64,000 nucleotides of DNA from Aquabacterium fontiphilum (GTDB lineage Bacteria > Pseudomonadota > Gammaproteobacteria > Burkholderiales > Burkholderiaceae_C), in NCBI RefSeq assembly GCF_009909205.1, contig NZ_JAAAPN010000009.1, forward strand, positions 114,908 through 178,907, in the 5' to 3' direction. The notes beneath the pieces are model-generated. The model had not been told where the DNA came from, did not search any database, and was given only the letters and a program-made list of their open reading frames with translations. Each line of letters opens with the position of its first letter. Positions within the stretch are counted from its first letter, which is position 1. Shown here piece by piece: positions 57,116-64,000 of this stretch. The position numbers and the translations under genes were made by a program.

Positions 57116-58099
57116 ATGCCGCACACCATCCGCCCGGCCCTGCTGGCCACCGGCTCTGCGCTGCCCGCCCTGGTGCGCACCAACGACGACCCCGTCTTTG
57201 CCTGGCTTCGCGAGCACACGCCGCCGGATTCCGACCTCTTCCGCGGCCTGTCACAACGTCGCGTGCTGCAGGCACCCGAAACGCTGGAAGACCTGCTGAC
57301 GCAGTCCTGCGCGCAGGCGCTGCGACGGGGGGGTGTGGCGTTGGACGAAGTGGATCTGCTGGTGGGTTCCGCCTCGGTCAGTCCCTGGGTCGCACCGAAT
57401 GCGCTGGCGGTGGTGCATCAGCGGTTGGGCCTGGGGCGCCACTGCCGCGTGCTGCCACTGAACTCGGACTACACGCCCTACCTCGACGGCTTGCGCGTGG
57501 CGCAGGACATGGTCCGTTGCGGCACGGTGCGCCACGCGCTGGTGGCCTGCGGCAACAACTGGACCGCCCATGTGGACTACCATGAGCCCGTCGCGCTGGC
57601 GGCGGGCGACGGCGCGGGTGCCGCGCTGGTGGGTCCTGCGCGCCAGAACGGCCAGTGGGAGCTGATCGACTGGGCCAACGACACGCAGACCCAGTGGTAT
57701 GGCGCCTTCAGGATGGCGGCCCGCCCCTTGGCCGGTGGCGGCTGGACCACCCCGCTGATGAAGCTCGACGACCAACTCGGCCACCAGGCCTTCACCGAGT
57801 ACGGCCTGAAGGTGCCTCCGCAGGTGGTGCTGAGCCTGCTGACGCGGCATGGTCTGTCCGCCAGCGAGGTCACGCTGTTCACCCACCAGACATCCGAAGT
57901 CGTGCAGCAGGCGTGGGAGCAGGCCATCGCCCCAGCCCGCTACCCCCACACACTCAAGGCGTATGGCGACATGGTCTCCAGCTCCGTGGCCGTGAACCTG
58001 GACCACTTCTGGAGCGAGATCCGCACCCCGCACCTCGTGCTGATGGGGGTGGGCATGGAGATGCATGCCACGGCGCTGCTGCTGACGCGGCGCCATTAG
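57116..58099 (+). CDS. KAS III (FabH)-like protein lacking the catalytic Cys and Asn
   Basis: A thiolase-fold protein of 327 residues from the ATG at 57116 (MPHTIRPALLATG). The FabH-type plan is clear: LVGSASVSPWVAPNALAVVHQRLG, the HALVACGNNWTAH strand, AAGDGAGAALV and VTLFTHQTSEVVQQAW with the active-site His257. Aligned to E. coli FabH, the nucleophile Cys112 is Tyr119 here (NSDYTPYLDGL), and Asn274 is Asp285 (AYGDMVSSS). Condensation by the usual mechanism is therefore unlikely; it may be an acyl- or malonyl-transferring relative or a binding protein. No acyl-carrier protein gene is near. Confidence 0.78.
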   Translation: MPHTIRPALLATGSALPALVRTNDDPVFAWLREHTPPDSDLFRGLSQRRVLQAPETLEDLLTQSCAQALRRGGVALDEVDLLVGSASVSPWVAPNALAVVHQRLGLGRHCRVLPLNSDYTPYLDGLRVAQDMVRCGTVRHALVACGNNWTAHVDYHEPVALAAGDGAGAALVGPARQNGQWELIDWANDTQTQWYGAFRMAARPLAGGGWTTPLMKLDDQLGHQAFTEYGLKVPPQVVLSLLTRHGLSASEVTLFTHQTSEVVQQAWEQAIAPARYPHTLKAYGDMVSSSVAVNLDHFWSEIRTPHLVLMGVGMEMHATALLLTRRH

Positions 58100-58156
58100 A
58101 CAGCGCCATTAGACAGCGCCACCGAGACAGCGCCACTGAGACAGCGCCAATGAGAC
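58091..58156 (+). repeat. Short tandem repeat, ~13-14 bp x 4.7
   Basis: Units CGCCATTAGACAG (58091 and 58104, identical), then CGCCACCGAGACAG (58117), CGCCACTGAGACAG (58131) and a partial CGCCAATGAGAC (58145). The repeat begins in the last codons of the KAS III-like gene and supplies its TAG stop. It fills most of the convergent gap to the amine oxidase gene. Confidence 0.85.
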
Positions 58157-58182
58157 GCCGGCTCAGCGCGGCCCGCCCCCGC

Positions 58183-59775
58183 TCAGCCGCCATCCGCCAG
58201 GCTGGAGCCCGCATCAGGGGGCGCCATCCCCCAGCAGCGCTGCAGCATGTCCTCCGCCGTCTGCAGCGCGCCCTCGACCCAGCCTTGCGCGTGCGAGTAG
58301 GCCTCGCCGCACACATACACAGGCAGACCCGGTCGCGGTTGCACGATCGCGCGCGACACGGCCTGGCTGTCCACCCCCACGGGCCAGAAGTTGGCCCCGC
58401 CACCGAACGGGTCGTCACCCCAGTCGCGATAGGCCGCGGCATACGGCTGCCACGCGGGGCGGTCTTCTAGGCCGTGCATGAGCATGAGCTGCCGGTGCGC
58501 CTCGGCCACCATCCGCGCGGGTGCCGGGTGTTGTGCCCATTCCTGCGCAGGGTCGTTGCCATGCTCGTTGGCGTACGGCGTGCTGCCCTGCCTCAACCCG
58601 GCCCAGTAGTCCAGATCCAGCCCATCGTTGTAGATGAGGATCACACCCGGGCCATTCGACTCGCCCACCGGCCAGTAGTAGCACTGCCTGATCGGCAGAT
58701 CCGTGACCGACTGCCCCTGCCGGATGCCCAACGTCTCCCACCACCGCTCGCGGTAGCACAGCGCCAGTTTGAACAGCGGGATCGGCGTGACCGAGCGCAC
58801 CAGCGCATGCACAGCAGGCTGCTCGCGCCCCAACAAGGCCCCGCGCTGCGCCAGCAGCTCGATGGCGCGTCGCGGCATGGCAAGCACGGCCTTGCGCGCC
58901 AGCACGGTCTGCAACTGCCCTGCATGCTCGACGACCAGGCGCACACCGATGGACCCGTCCGGCAGCGTGGCAGCATCTACCTCACGCACCGTGTGCCCAA
59001 AGCGCACCTCGCCGCCTGCCGCCGTGTACACCCGGTGCAAGGCCTTGGGCAGCGACTCGTAGCCATCGACCAGCCGGTGGTACTGAACATCGGCGCCGTA
59101 GTCCCCGATGTTCCATGGAAAGCCATCGGCAGCATTCCAGGTGAAGAAGATGCTGTCGTAGCCACTGGTGTCCTCGGCAAACTGGAAGACCTCGTGCGAC
59201 ACCATGCGGTTGTAGACGTAGCGCATGGGCAGCTCGCGCACGGGCACGCCGTCCAGCCGACCCTCGCGGGCCACGGCGTCCCAGTCGACGGTTTTCAGGT
59301 CCACGTGGTCGCGGTGCAGCACCTGGCTCAGGTAACGGGTGGCCGCCAAGGCCGTGAAACCGATGTCAAAGCCAGCCAGATCTGACTCAGGTATGGCGTA
59401 GGGCACGCGCTCGGGCCACTGCAGGTCGGCGCTGCGCAGATGGCGCCCACGCAGGTAAGCGACGTTCTCGGGCTCGGCCACCATGAAGGGCTCGGTCGCC
59501 AGCCCCAACTGGGCCACCAGATTTGCCACGGCCGTCTGGGTGCTGATGTAGCGCATGCCACCCAGTTCCACCCGGGCCTGCGGCAAGCCCGGCGGGGCCA
59601 CCGAGAGCAGCCGCCCGCCAACCCGGTCGCTCATTTCGAAGACAGTGACCCGACTGCCCCGCCCTTGCGGGCTGCGCAACCAGCGCCACCCACTGTACAA
59701 ACCGGAGACGCCTGCCCCCACAATGGCCACATCCAACACCGGATGCATGCCTGTGTCATGTGTCTGACCCACCAT
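58183..59775 (-). CDS. Flavin-dependent amine oxidase family protein
   Basis: A 530-residue FAD enzyme of the monoamine/L-amino-acid oxidase family. The dinucleotide fold VAIVGAGVSGLYSG and FEMSDRVGGRLLSV, the substrate-side LGGMRYIS, and the C-terminal CGEAYSHAQGWVEGALQTAEDML are hallmarks. No signal peptide is seen, so it is probably cytoplasmic. The start at 59775 is backed by GGGAGG just upstream; frames starting further out overlap the divergent ThDP enzyme. The substrate is unknown; amino acids, polyamines or a secondary metabolite are all possible. Confidence 0.88.
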   Translation of the reverse strand: MVGQTHDTGMHPVLDVAIVGAGVSGLYSGWRWLRSPQGRGSRVTVFEMSDRVGGRLLSVAPPGLPQARVELGGMRYISTQTAVANLVAQLGLATEPFMVAEPENVAYLRGRHLRSADLQWPERVPYAIPESDLAGFDIGFTALAATRYLSQVLHRDHVDLKTVDWDAVAREGRLDGVPVRELPMRYVYNRMVSHEVFQFAEDTSGYDSIFFTWNAADGFPWNIGDYGADVQYHRLVDGYESLPKALHRVYTAAGGEVRFGHTVREVDAATLPDGSIGVRLVVEHAGQLQTVLARKAVLAMPRRAIELLAQRGALLGREQPAVHALVRSVTPIPLFKLALCYRERWWETLGIRQGQSVTDLPIRQCYYWPVGESNGPGVILIYNDGLDLDYWAGLRQGSTPYANEHGNDPAQEWAQHPAPARMVAEAHRQLMLMHGLEDRPAWQPYAAAYRDWGDDPFGGGANFWPVGVDSQAVSRAIVQPRPGLPVYVCGEAYSHAQGWVEGALQTAEDMLQRCWGMAPPDAGSSLADGG

Positions 59776-59824
59776 CGTCCGTCCTCCCGTCGGTTCCGGC
59801 CCATTGTCCGTCAAGCGAGACCTC

Positions 59825-61708
59825 ATGCCCCACGTCCGTTCTGCAAGACCTGCCCCGTCCCGGAAGGCCGTCACGGCCCACGATGCCGCCACCTCGTCAG
59901 GCAGCCCGCCAGCCCCCAACCCCATGGCCGGCACGGTGGCCCAGGCCATGCTGTTGCGGCTCAAAGCCGAGGGCGTGCGCCATGTGTTCGGCATCCCGGG
60001 CGGCGCGGCCGTGTGGCTCATGAACGCACTGCGCCACGACCCGGACATGCGCTACATCATCTGTCGCCATGAAAGCGGTGCGGCCTACATCGCAGACGGC
60101 CTGGCGCGCGTCAACGGCGGGCTGGGCGTCGTGCTGACGACATCCGGCCCCGGGGCCACCAATGCGCTGACGGGCGCCATGAATGCGCAAGCCAGCGGCG
60201 TGCCCTTGCTGGTGCTGACTGGCGAGGTGCCCGAGAAGTACTTCGGCCGAGGCTACCTTCAGGAAGGCGCGGATGCGCAACTCGATGTGCAGAACGTCTT
60301 CCAGAATGCCGTGGGCTACAGCGCGCTGATTTCCAGCCCTGACAACGCGGGTACGCTGCTACAACGCGCACTGACCGAGGCCCTCACCGTGCCCTGCCAG
60401 GCTGCGCACCTCAGCCTGCCCAACGACATTGGCGGCATGTGCGTGCCGCCAGGCAGCCGCGCATTCGAGCCGGCTGCACGCCCCACCGTGCGCAGCACCG
60501 ACGAAGCCGGCGTACAGCAGGCGCTTGATGCGCTGCTGAACGCCCGCCGCCCGCTCATCCTGCTGGGCAATGGCGCCCGCCGCGCGCTGAACGACCCGGC
60601 GCGCCGCCAGGCCTTCGTGGCCTGGGTGGACCGCTTCGGCGTGCCCGTCATGACCACGCCCGACGCCAAAGGCATCTTTCCCGAAGGCCAGTTCTGGTCA
60701 CTGCGCAATTACGGCATCTGCGCTTGCAACTGGCCCGCCCACTACATGCACCCCAGCGAGGGCGAACCCTTCGATGCGCTGCTGGTGCTCGGCTCGGCGC
60801 TGGGCGAGCTGGCCACCTCCGTGCAGACGAGCGCGCTGTACAGCCCCGCGTTGGCGCCCAGCCGTCACTTCATCCAGGTCGACCTCCAGCCGGGCATGAT
60901 CGGCCGCAACTTCGCTGTGACCCAAGGCATCGTGGCCGAGGTGGGCGCCACGCTGGATGCGATGTTACGTCTCAGCGCGCGTCGCAAGCCGCGCGTGCGC
61001 GAGCGCGACGCCCGCGCCGCACTGATCCAGACCATCCGCGACACGGTCTCGCCCTGGCAATCCGCTGCCGACCGCACACGCCGCGCCGCCCCCACGCAAC
61101 CCGCAGCCATGATGCACATCGTCAACGAGCTGATGCCGCGTGGCCACATCTTCATTGATGCCGGCAACTGCGTGGGCTGGGCGCTCCACCACCTCGTCAT
61201 CGACGAGGGGCTGCATTGCCACGCCGCACTCGACATGGGTCCGATGGGCTTTGGCGTGGGCGCCGTCATCGGCGGGAAGATGGCCGCGCCCGATGAGCCC
61301 TGCCTGGCCATCGTGGGCGATGGCGCCTTCATGATGCACGGCGCCGAGGTGTCAACAGCAGCCGCTCATGGCGTCGGCGCCGTGTGGGTCGTGCTGGACG
61401 ACAACGACCTGGCCATGGTGAGCCAGGGCATGGCCCAGTTGTTGCCGCCCGCCTCGCAGTGGGCCGACAGCTATGCGCTCGGGCGCCCCGACCTGGCTGC
61501 TTTTGCCAGCGGCCTGGGCGCCGAGGCCGTCACCGTCCGCCACGACCAGGGGGCGCCGGCCTTCCGCACCGCCTTGCGGGGTGCCCTCCAGCGCGCCAGA
61601 CAGCAGTCACGGCCGCAGGTGGTGGTGGTGCAGATCGACCGCCGCGCGGCACCGCCTTACGGCTGGCCAACCTTGACGCCACCGGCCTGCTCGCCCGAGG
61701 CGCGCTGA
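59825..61708 (+). CDS. Thiamine-diphosphate enzyme, acetolactate-synthase-like
   Basis: About 627 residues from the ATG at 59825; a TTG at 59804 or an ATG at 59924 are alternatives, because the first ~35 residues are low-complexity. The ThDP fold has the catalytic Glu in ICRHESGAAYIADGLAR, TSGPGATNALTGAMNA, the central FAD/nucleotide-like domain (PLILLGNGARRAL) and the C-terminal GDGAFMMHGAEVSTA. The metal motif ends in VVLDDNDLAMV, with Asp-Asp where NN or ND is usual. No small regulatory subunit gene follows, so a role other than branched-chain synthesis is likely. It is divergent from the amine oxidase (49-bp gap). Confidence 0.85.
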   Translation: MPHVRSARPAPSRKAVTAHDAATSSGSPPAPNPMAGTVAQAMLLRLKAEGVRHVFGIPGGAAVWLMNALRHDPDMRYIICRHESGAAYIADGLARVNGGLGVVLTTSGPGATNALTGAMNAQASGVPLLVLTGEVPEKYFGRGYLQEGADAQLDVQNVFQNAVGYSALISSPDNAGTLLQRALTEALTVPCQAAHLSLPNDIGGMCVPPGSRAFEPAARPTVRSTDEAGVQQALDALLNARRPLILLGNGARRALNDPARRQAFVAWVDRFGVPVMTTPDAKGIFPEGQFWSLRNYGICACNWPAHYMHPSEGEPFDALLVLGSALGELATSVQTSALYSPALAPSRHFIQVDLQPGMIGRNFAVTQGIVAEVGATLDAMLRLSARRKPRVRERDARAALIQTIRDTVSPWQSAADRTRRAAPTQPAAMMHIVNELMPRGHIFIDAGNCVGWALHHLVIDEGLHCHAALDMGPMGFGVGAVIGGKMAAPDEPCLAIVGDGAFMMHGAEVSTAAAHGVGAVWVVLDDNDLAMVSQGMAQLLPPASQWADSYALGRPDLAAFASGLGAEAVTVRHDQGAPAFRTALRGALQRARQQSRPQVVVVQIDRRAAPPYGWPTLTPPACSPEAR

Positions 61709-62421
61709 CGCACGAAGGCCAGATCGAAGGGCAAGCGCAAGCGGGCTTCCTCGATCACCAGCGGCAGCGGCGCCGTCTCGCCGACCAGCGAAAACGCCGT
61801 CTGGTGCGTCATGCGCCCGGCCAGCCGGTGGTCGATCCGTGGGCGCACCACCAAGGTCTCGTCAACGGGCAGGCTCAGACGCTGTGCCAGCTGCCCGCTG
61901 ACCACGCCATCCAGCCGAACCGGCACATCGGCCCGGACGGGCACCTTCAGCTGAACCGGTACCGTGAACTGCACGGGCAGGCGCACGCTCAGCGTTGGCA
62001 GGAAACGGCCCAAGTCGACGCGCGCCTCCAGCTGCGTGCGCACCGGCAGGTCGTGGCGAATCTCCACGACCACATCGACCGGCAAGGTGGCCGCCAGATC
62101 GAGCTGGGCCACAAAGCTGTCGTTGACTTCGGCCTCCACCGTCTGGCGCAGCGGCACGCGCAAGACGGGCTGCAGGCGGATCCGGGTGTCCAAAGGCGTA
62201 TGCACATCGGCCAGCGCCTGCGTCCCGGCAGGCAGGCGCAGTGACAACGGTTGCTGACGCAGGACCACGCGGCTCTCCCAGTGGCCGTAGCCATACCAGA
62301 TGCCCCAGGCCACCAGCCCCACCCAGACCACCAGCAAGCCGATCGCCACGAGCACCAGGGCCGCGGGGCGGACCGGGCGGTTCCACCCCCTTGCCGGAAG
62401 CATGCGGGAACGGGCGCTCAT
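61657..62421 (-). CDS. Single-pass membrane protein of repeated Val/Pro beta units, paralogue A
   Basis: A 254-residue protein of no recognised family. After ~15 basic residues comes one membrane span (about 17-42, LVLVAIGLLVVWVGLVAWGIW). The remainder is an extracytoplasmic stretch made of short alternating hydrophobic units such as LPVQFTVPVQLKVPVRADVPVR, interrupted by Asp/Arg turns, which predicts an extended beta structure. The segment after the span (VVLRQQPLSLRLP) aligns with that of the upstream paralogue B. It overlaps B by 4 bp (ATGA) and overlaps the convergent ThDP gene by 52 bp. Confidence 0.75.
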   Translation of the reverse strand: MSARSRMLPARGWNRPVRPAALVLVAIGLLVVWVGLVAWGIWYGYGHWESRVVLRQQPLSLRLPAGTQALADVHTPLDTRIRLQPVLRVPLRQTVEAEVNDSFVAQLDLAATLPVDVVVEIRHDLPVRTQLEARVDLGRFLPTLSVRLPVQFTVPVQLKVPVRADVPVRLDGVVSGQLAQRLSLPVDETLVVRPRIDHRLAGRMTHQTAFSLVGETAPLPLVIEEARLRLPFDLAFVRQRASGEQAGGVKVGQP

Positions 62422-63317
62422 GGCCGGGGCCCGGATGGCCCGCCAGGCTCGGGTGTGGGAGCCGATGCAGGGCCGGCCGATGACACCGGCGGGCGGGCGA
62501 CATGGCGCGCCCACCATGCCGCGGCGGCGGTGCCGTCACGCGGCGCAAAGCTCACATCGCTGAACGGCACGGTGACATCCATCAGATCCAGCCCAGCCTG
62601 AACCCGCCGCTGCGGAAACGTCAGGGTCGCCTGCACGGGCGCCATCACGGGCACGGACAGCGACTCGCGAATGGGCACCTGGGTCTGGATCTCGGCCTGG
62701 ACATGCGCCCGCAAAGGTTCGCGCAAGCGCACCGTGGCCTCTGTGTTCAACACCACCGGCACGGTATGGCGCACGGGAATCACCACATCGATGGGCACAT
62801 CGGCCTTGACCGGAATGCGCCCCTTGACCGGCACCGTCATCGGGATGCCCATCACCCGCGTGGCGACCTGCCCGTCGACCTCGACGACCTGGTCCACCCG
62901 GATGCTCTGGCGCACTGGTACGTCCACCGCAATCGGGACGGCCGTGTCGATGCTCACCCGCACCGGCAGCGCCTGCGTGATCGGCAGCGTGAGTGTCTGG
63001 TCCACCGGCACCGTGACCGGCAGCACGGTGTCCACGGACACCTGCACACGCTGATTGACAGCCGCCTCGACCGCCAGCGTCTCCGGCAGGCGAACCAGGG
63101 CCTGCTGCTCGTGCAGCACCACCTGGGCGGCCATGTTGTGCCAGACCCACCACACAATGCCGGCGGCCGACGCGCTCATCAACACGAGCAGCAGCGCCGC
63201 GGTCAACACCAGCATCTTCCAGGTAACAGGGCGGCCGTACACCGCCAGCATGGCCTCGCCGGATGGCGCGACCGATGTTGGCTCGGGGGGCAGCGATTCG
63301 CGCACGGATGTGTTCAC
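62418..63317 (-). CDS. Single-pass membrane protein of repeated Val/Pro beta units, paralogue B
   Basis: A 299-residue protein of no recognised family and paralogue of the downstream protein. It has a ~33-residue cytoplasmic tail and one span (about 34-60, MLVLTAALLLVLMSASAAG). About 200 residues of repeated beta-like units follow, such as LPVTVPVDQTLTLPI, ALPVRVSIDTAVPI and DVPIDVVIPVRHTVPV. The Pro/Ala/Gly-rich tail looks disordered. VVLHEQQALVRLP matches VVLRQQPLSLRLP of paralogue A. First gene of a two-gene operon (ATGA overlap). Confidence 0.75.
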   Translation of the reverse strand: MNTSVRESLPPEPTSVAPSGEAMLAVYGRPVTWKMLVLTAALLLVLMSASAAGIVWWVWHNMAAQVVLHEQQALVRLPETLAVEAAVNQRVQVSVDTVLPVTVPVDQTLTLPITQALPVRVSIDTAVPIAVDVPVRQSIRVDQVVEVDGQVATRVMGIPMTVPVKGRIPVKADVPIDVVIPVRHTVPVVLNTEATVRLREPLRAHVQAEIQTQVPIRESLSVPVMAPVQATLTFPQRRVQAGLDLMDVTVPFSDVSFAPRDGTAAAAWWARHVARPPVSSAGPASAPTPEPGGPSGPRP

Positions 63318-63410
63318 ATGCTGACTATGCCATGCCCGGCCCGCGGTCCAGCACGGGCGTTAAGATGCCGCGCGCGAACATTCTGCGCGACAGGTTGAAT
63401 CCCCGCCACC

Positions 63411-63647
63411 ATGCCCGAGGCCGACTCTCTGCAGCACTGGCTGCACCACCCTCTCAGCAACCGCGAAGCCGCGCAAGCCGTCTTCGCGGCGTTGCAGGCG
63501 CTGGCGGCCGCCCAAGGCATCACCCTGCGCCCGCCACCACCGGAGCCCACGACCTGCTGTGGACGCGGCTGCAATGGCTGCGTCTGGGAGGGCTTTTTTG
63601 CGGCCGCAGCCTACTGGCGAGATGAGGCGGGGTTGATGCTGGGGTGA
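63411..63647 (+). CDS. Oxidoreductase-like domain (OXLD) small protein
   Basis: A 78-residue cytoplasmic protein. The C-terminal half carries the family block PPPPEPTTCCGRGCNGCVWEG (four cysteines in CCxxxCxxC form), which defines the oxidoreductase-like domain found in small bacterial and mitochondrial proteins of unclear role, possibly metal-binding. The start at 63411 is the only sensible ATG. It is divergent from the beta-unit operon. Confidence 0.82.
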   Translation: MPEADSLQHWLHHPLSNREAAQAVFAALQALAAAQGITLRPPPPEPTTCCGRGCNGCVWEGFFAAAAYWRDEAGLMLG

Positions 63648-63686
63648 CGGCCGGCGACCCGCCTGCGGTGGCCTGATGAGCATGAT

Positions 63687-64000
63687 TCAAAAGTCGGTTT
63701 CGATGCGCTGGCCCGTCTTGGGGTGGATGTACCAGCCTCTGCGCATCACTTTTCCATTGAATATCTCTGCTTCCCGAAAATCACCGCCCGCAAAGCTGTG
63801 AACAGGCCCCACATACACCGCAGACCCCCACTGATCTCGTTTTTTGGGATCAAACCCCGGTCTTCGCTCAATGTCCCAGCCCAGCAGCACCCCTTCGCGA
63901 TGCAGTCGGATCTTGATGCGCAAGCCACCTCCGCCTCGCCGCAACTCGTCTAGCAACTCGTCGGGAATCCGGTCGGCAACGGGAACCTCAACATCGAACA
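63687..64000 (-). CDS. Hypothetical protein, C-terminal 104 residues (5' end outside window)
   Basis: The minus-strand frame is open from the window edge to a stop at 63687, so no start is visible; an internal TTG at 63956 is not needed. The visible part is basic and hydrophilic, with IKIRLHREGVLLGWDIERRP, a WGSAVYVGPVHSFAGG stretch and the end GWYIHPKTGQRIETDF. It has no membrane segment, and I recognise no family. A truncated C-terminal domain of a larger protein is possible. Confidence 0.55.
   Translation of the reverse strand, partial: FDVEVPVADRIPDELLDELRRGGGGLRIKIRLHREGVLLGWDIERRPGFDPKKRDQWGSAVYVGPVHSFAGGDFREAEIFNGKVMRRGWYIHPKTGQRIETDF

Noticed and set aside
57033..57275. Small minus-strand frame in the gap between the GGDEF genes and the KAS III-like gene
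   Set aside because: It overlaps the KAS III-like coding start, is Arg/Gly-rich, and shows no ribosome-binding site or recognisable motif.

Overview
The window is high-GC, densely packed bacterial chromosome from a motile, Gram-negative betaproteobacterium, most likely a Burkholderiales member of the Comamonadaceae / Rubrivivax-Leptothrix-Aquabacterium type. The evidence is the gene set: DUF2788 and DUF2189 membrane proteins beside lolC/lolD, surE-pcm-nlpD, an rpfE-like gene before recJ, a complete flgBCDEFGHIJKL operon with divergent flgAMN, and AlaA-type aminotransferase plus hom-thrC. No rRNA, tRNA, CRISPR array, insertion sequence or prophage was seen. Gene order is housekeeping-like and convergent genes repeatedly overlap at their 3' ends.

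Region by region. 1-3.4 kb: threonine synthesis (thrC, cut by the window edge, and hom) and an alanine-type aminotransferase. 3.4-7.9 kb: Mth938-like protein, bcp peroxiredoxin with a palindrome over its promoter, a promoter-hairpin-terminator unit that looks like a small RNA or leader, a PIN-PhoH ATPase and a membrane diguanylate cyclase. 7.9-11.9 kb: surE-pcm-nlpD-rlmD, with no rpoS in its customary place. 11.9-17.6 kb: a NarL-type two-component pair, then a GspE/PilB-like ATPase translationally coupled to a spermidine-synthase-fold protein. 17.7-26 kb: inosine/uracil-DNA glycosylase, PAP2 phosphatase and DgkA; then lolC-DUF2189-DUF2788-lolD-tatD on the other strand; then rpfE-like and recJ.

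26-40.7 kb is the flagellar locus. flgA-flgM-flgN run leftward, with a near-consensus sigma-28 promoter before flgM, and flgB to flgL run rightward. The operon is followed by an HDOD protein with a decayed EAL half, an SrkA-type kinase and a FliL-like membrane protein. 40.7-45.6 kb holds a coherent regulon: a GAF-AAA-Fis sigma-54 activator, a palindromic upstream site, a textbook -24/-12 promoter, an acyl-CoA-dehydrogenase-like flavoprotein, a Tat-exported substrate-binding protein that has no permease nearby, and a one-cysteine OsmC protein.

45.6-54.5 kb: methyltransferase, YdjM-type membrane protein, histidine phosphatase, cytochrome P450 with a divergent AraC regulator, and a dienoyl-CoA isomerase plus dienoyl-CoA reductase pair facing a PadR regulator across two perfect 16-bp palindromes. 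54.5-57 kb: two coupled membrane GGDEF proteins, one with and one without the product-inhibition site. 57-64 kb is the least conventional part: a KAS III-like protein lacking the catalytic Cys and Asn, a flavin amine oxidase, a ThDP enzyme, and two tandem paralogous single-pass proteins made almost entirely of short Val/Pro beta units, which I could not assign to any family. All calls come from reading the sequence; no database search was run.
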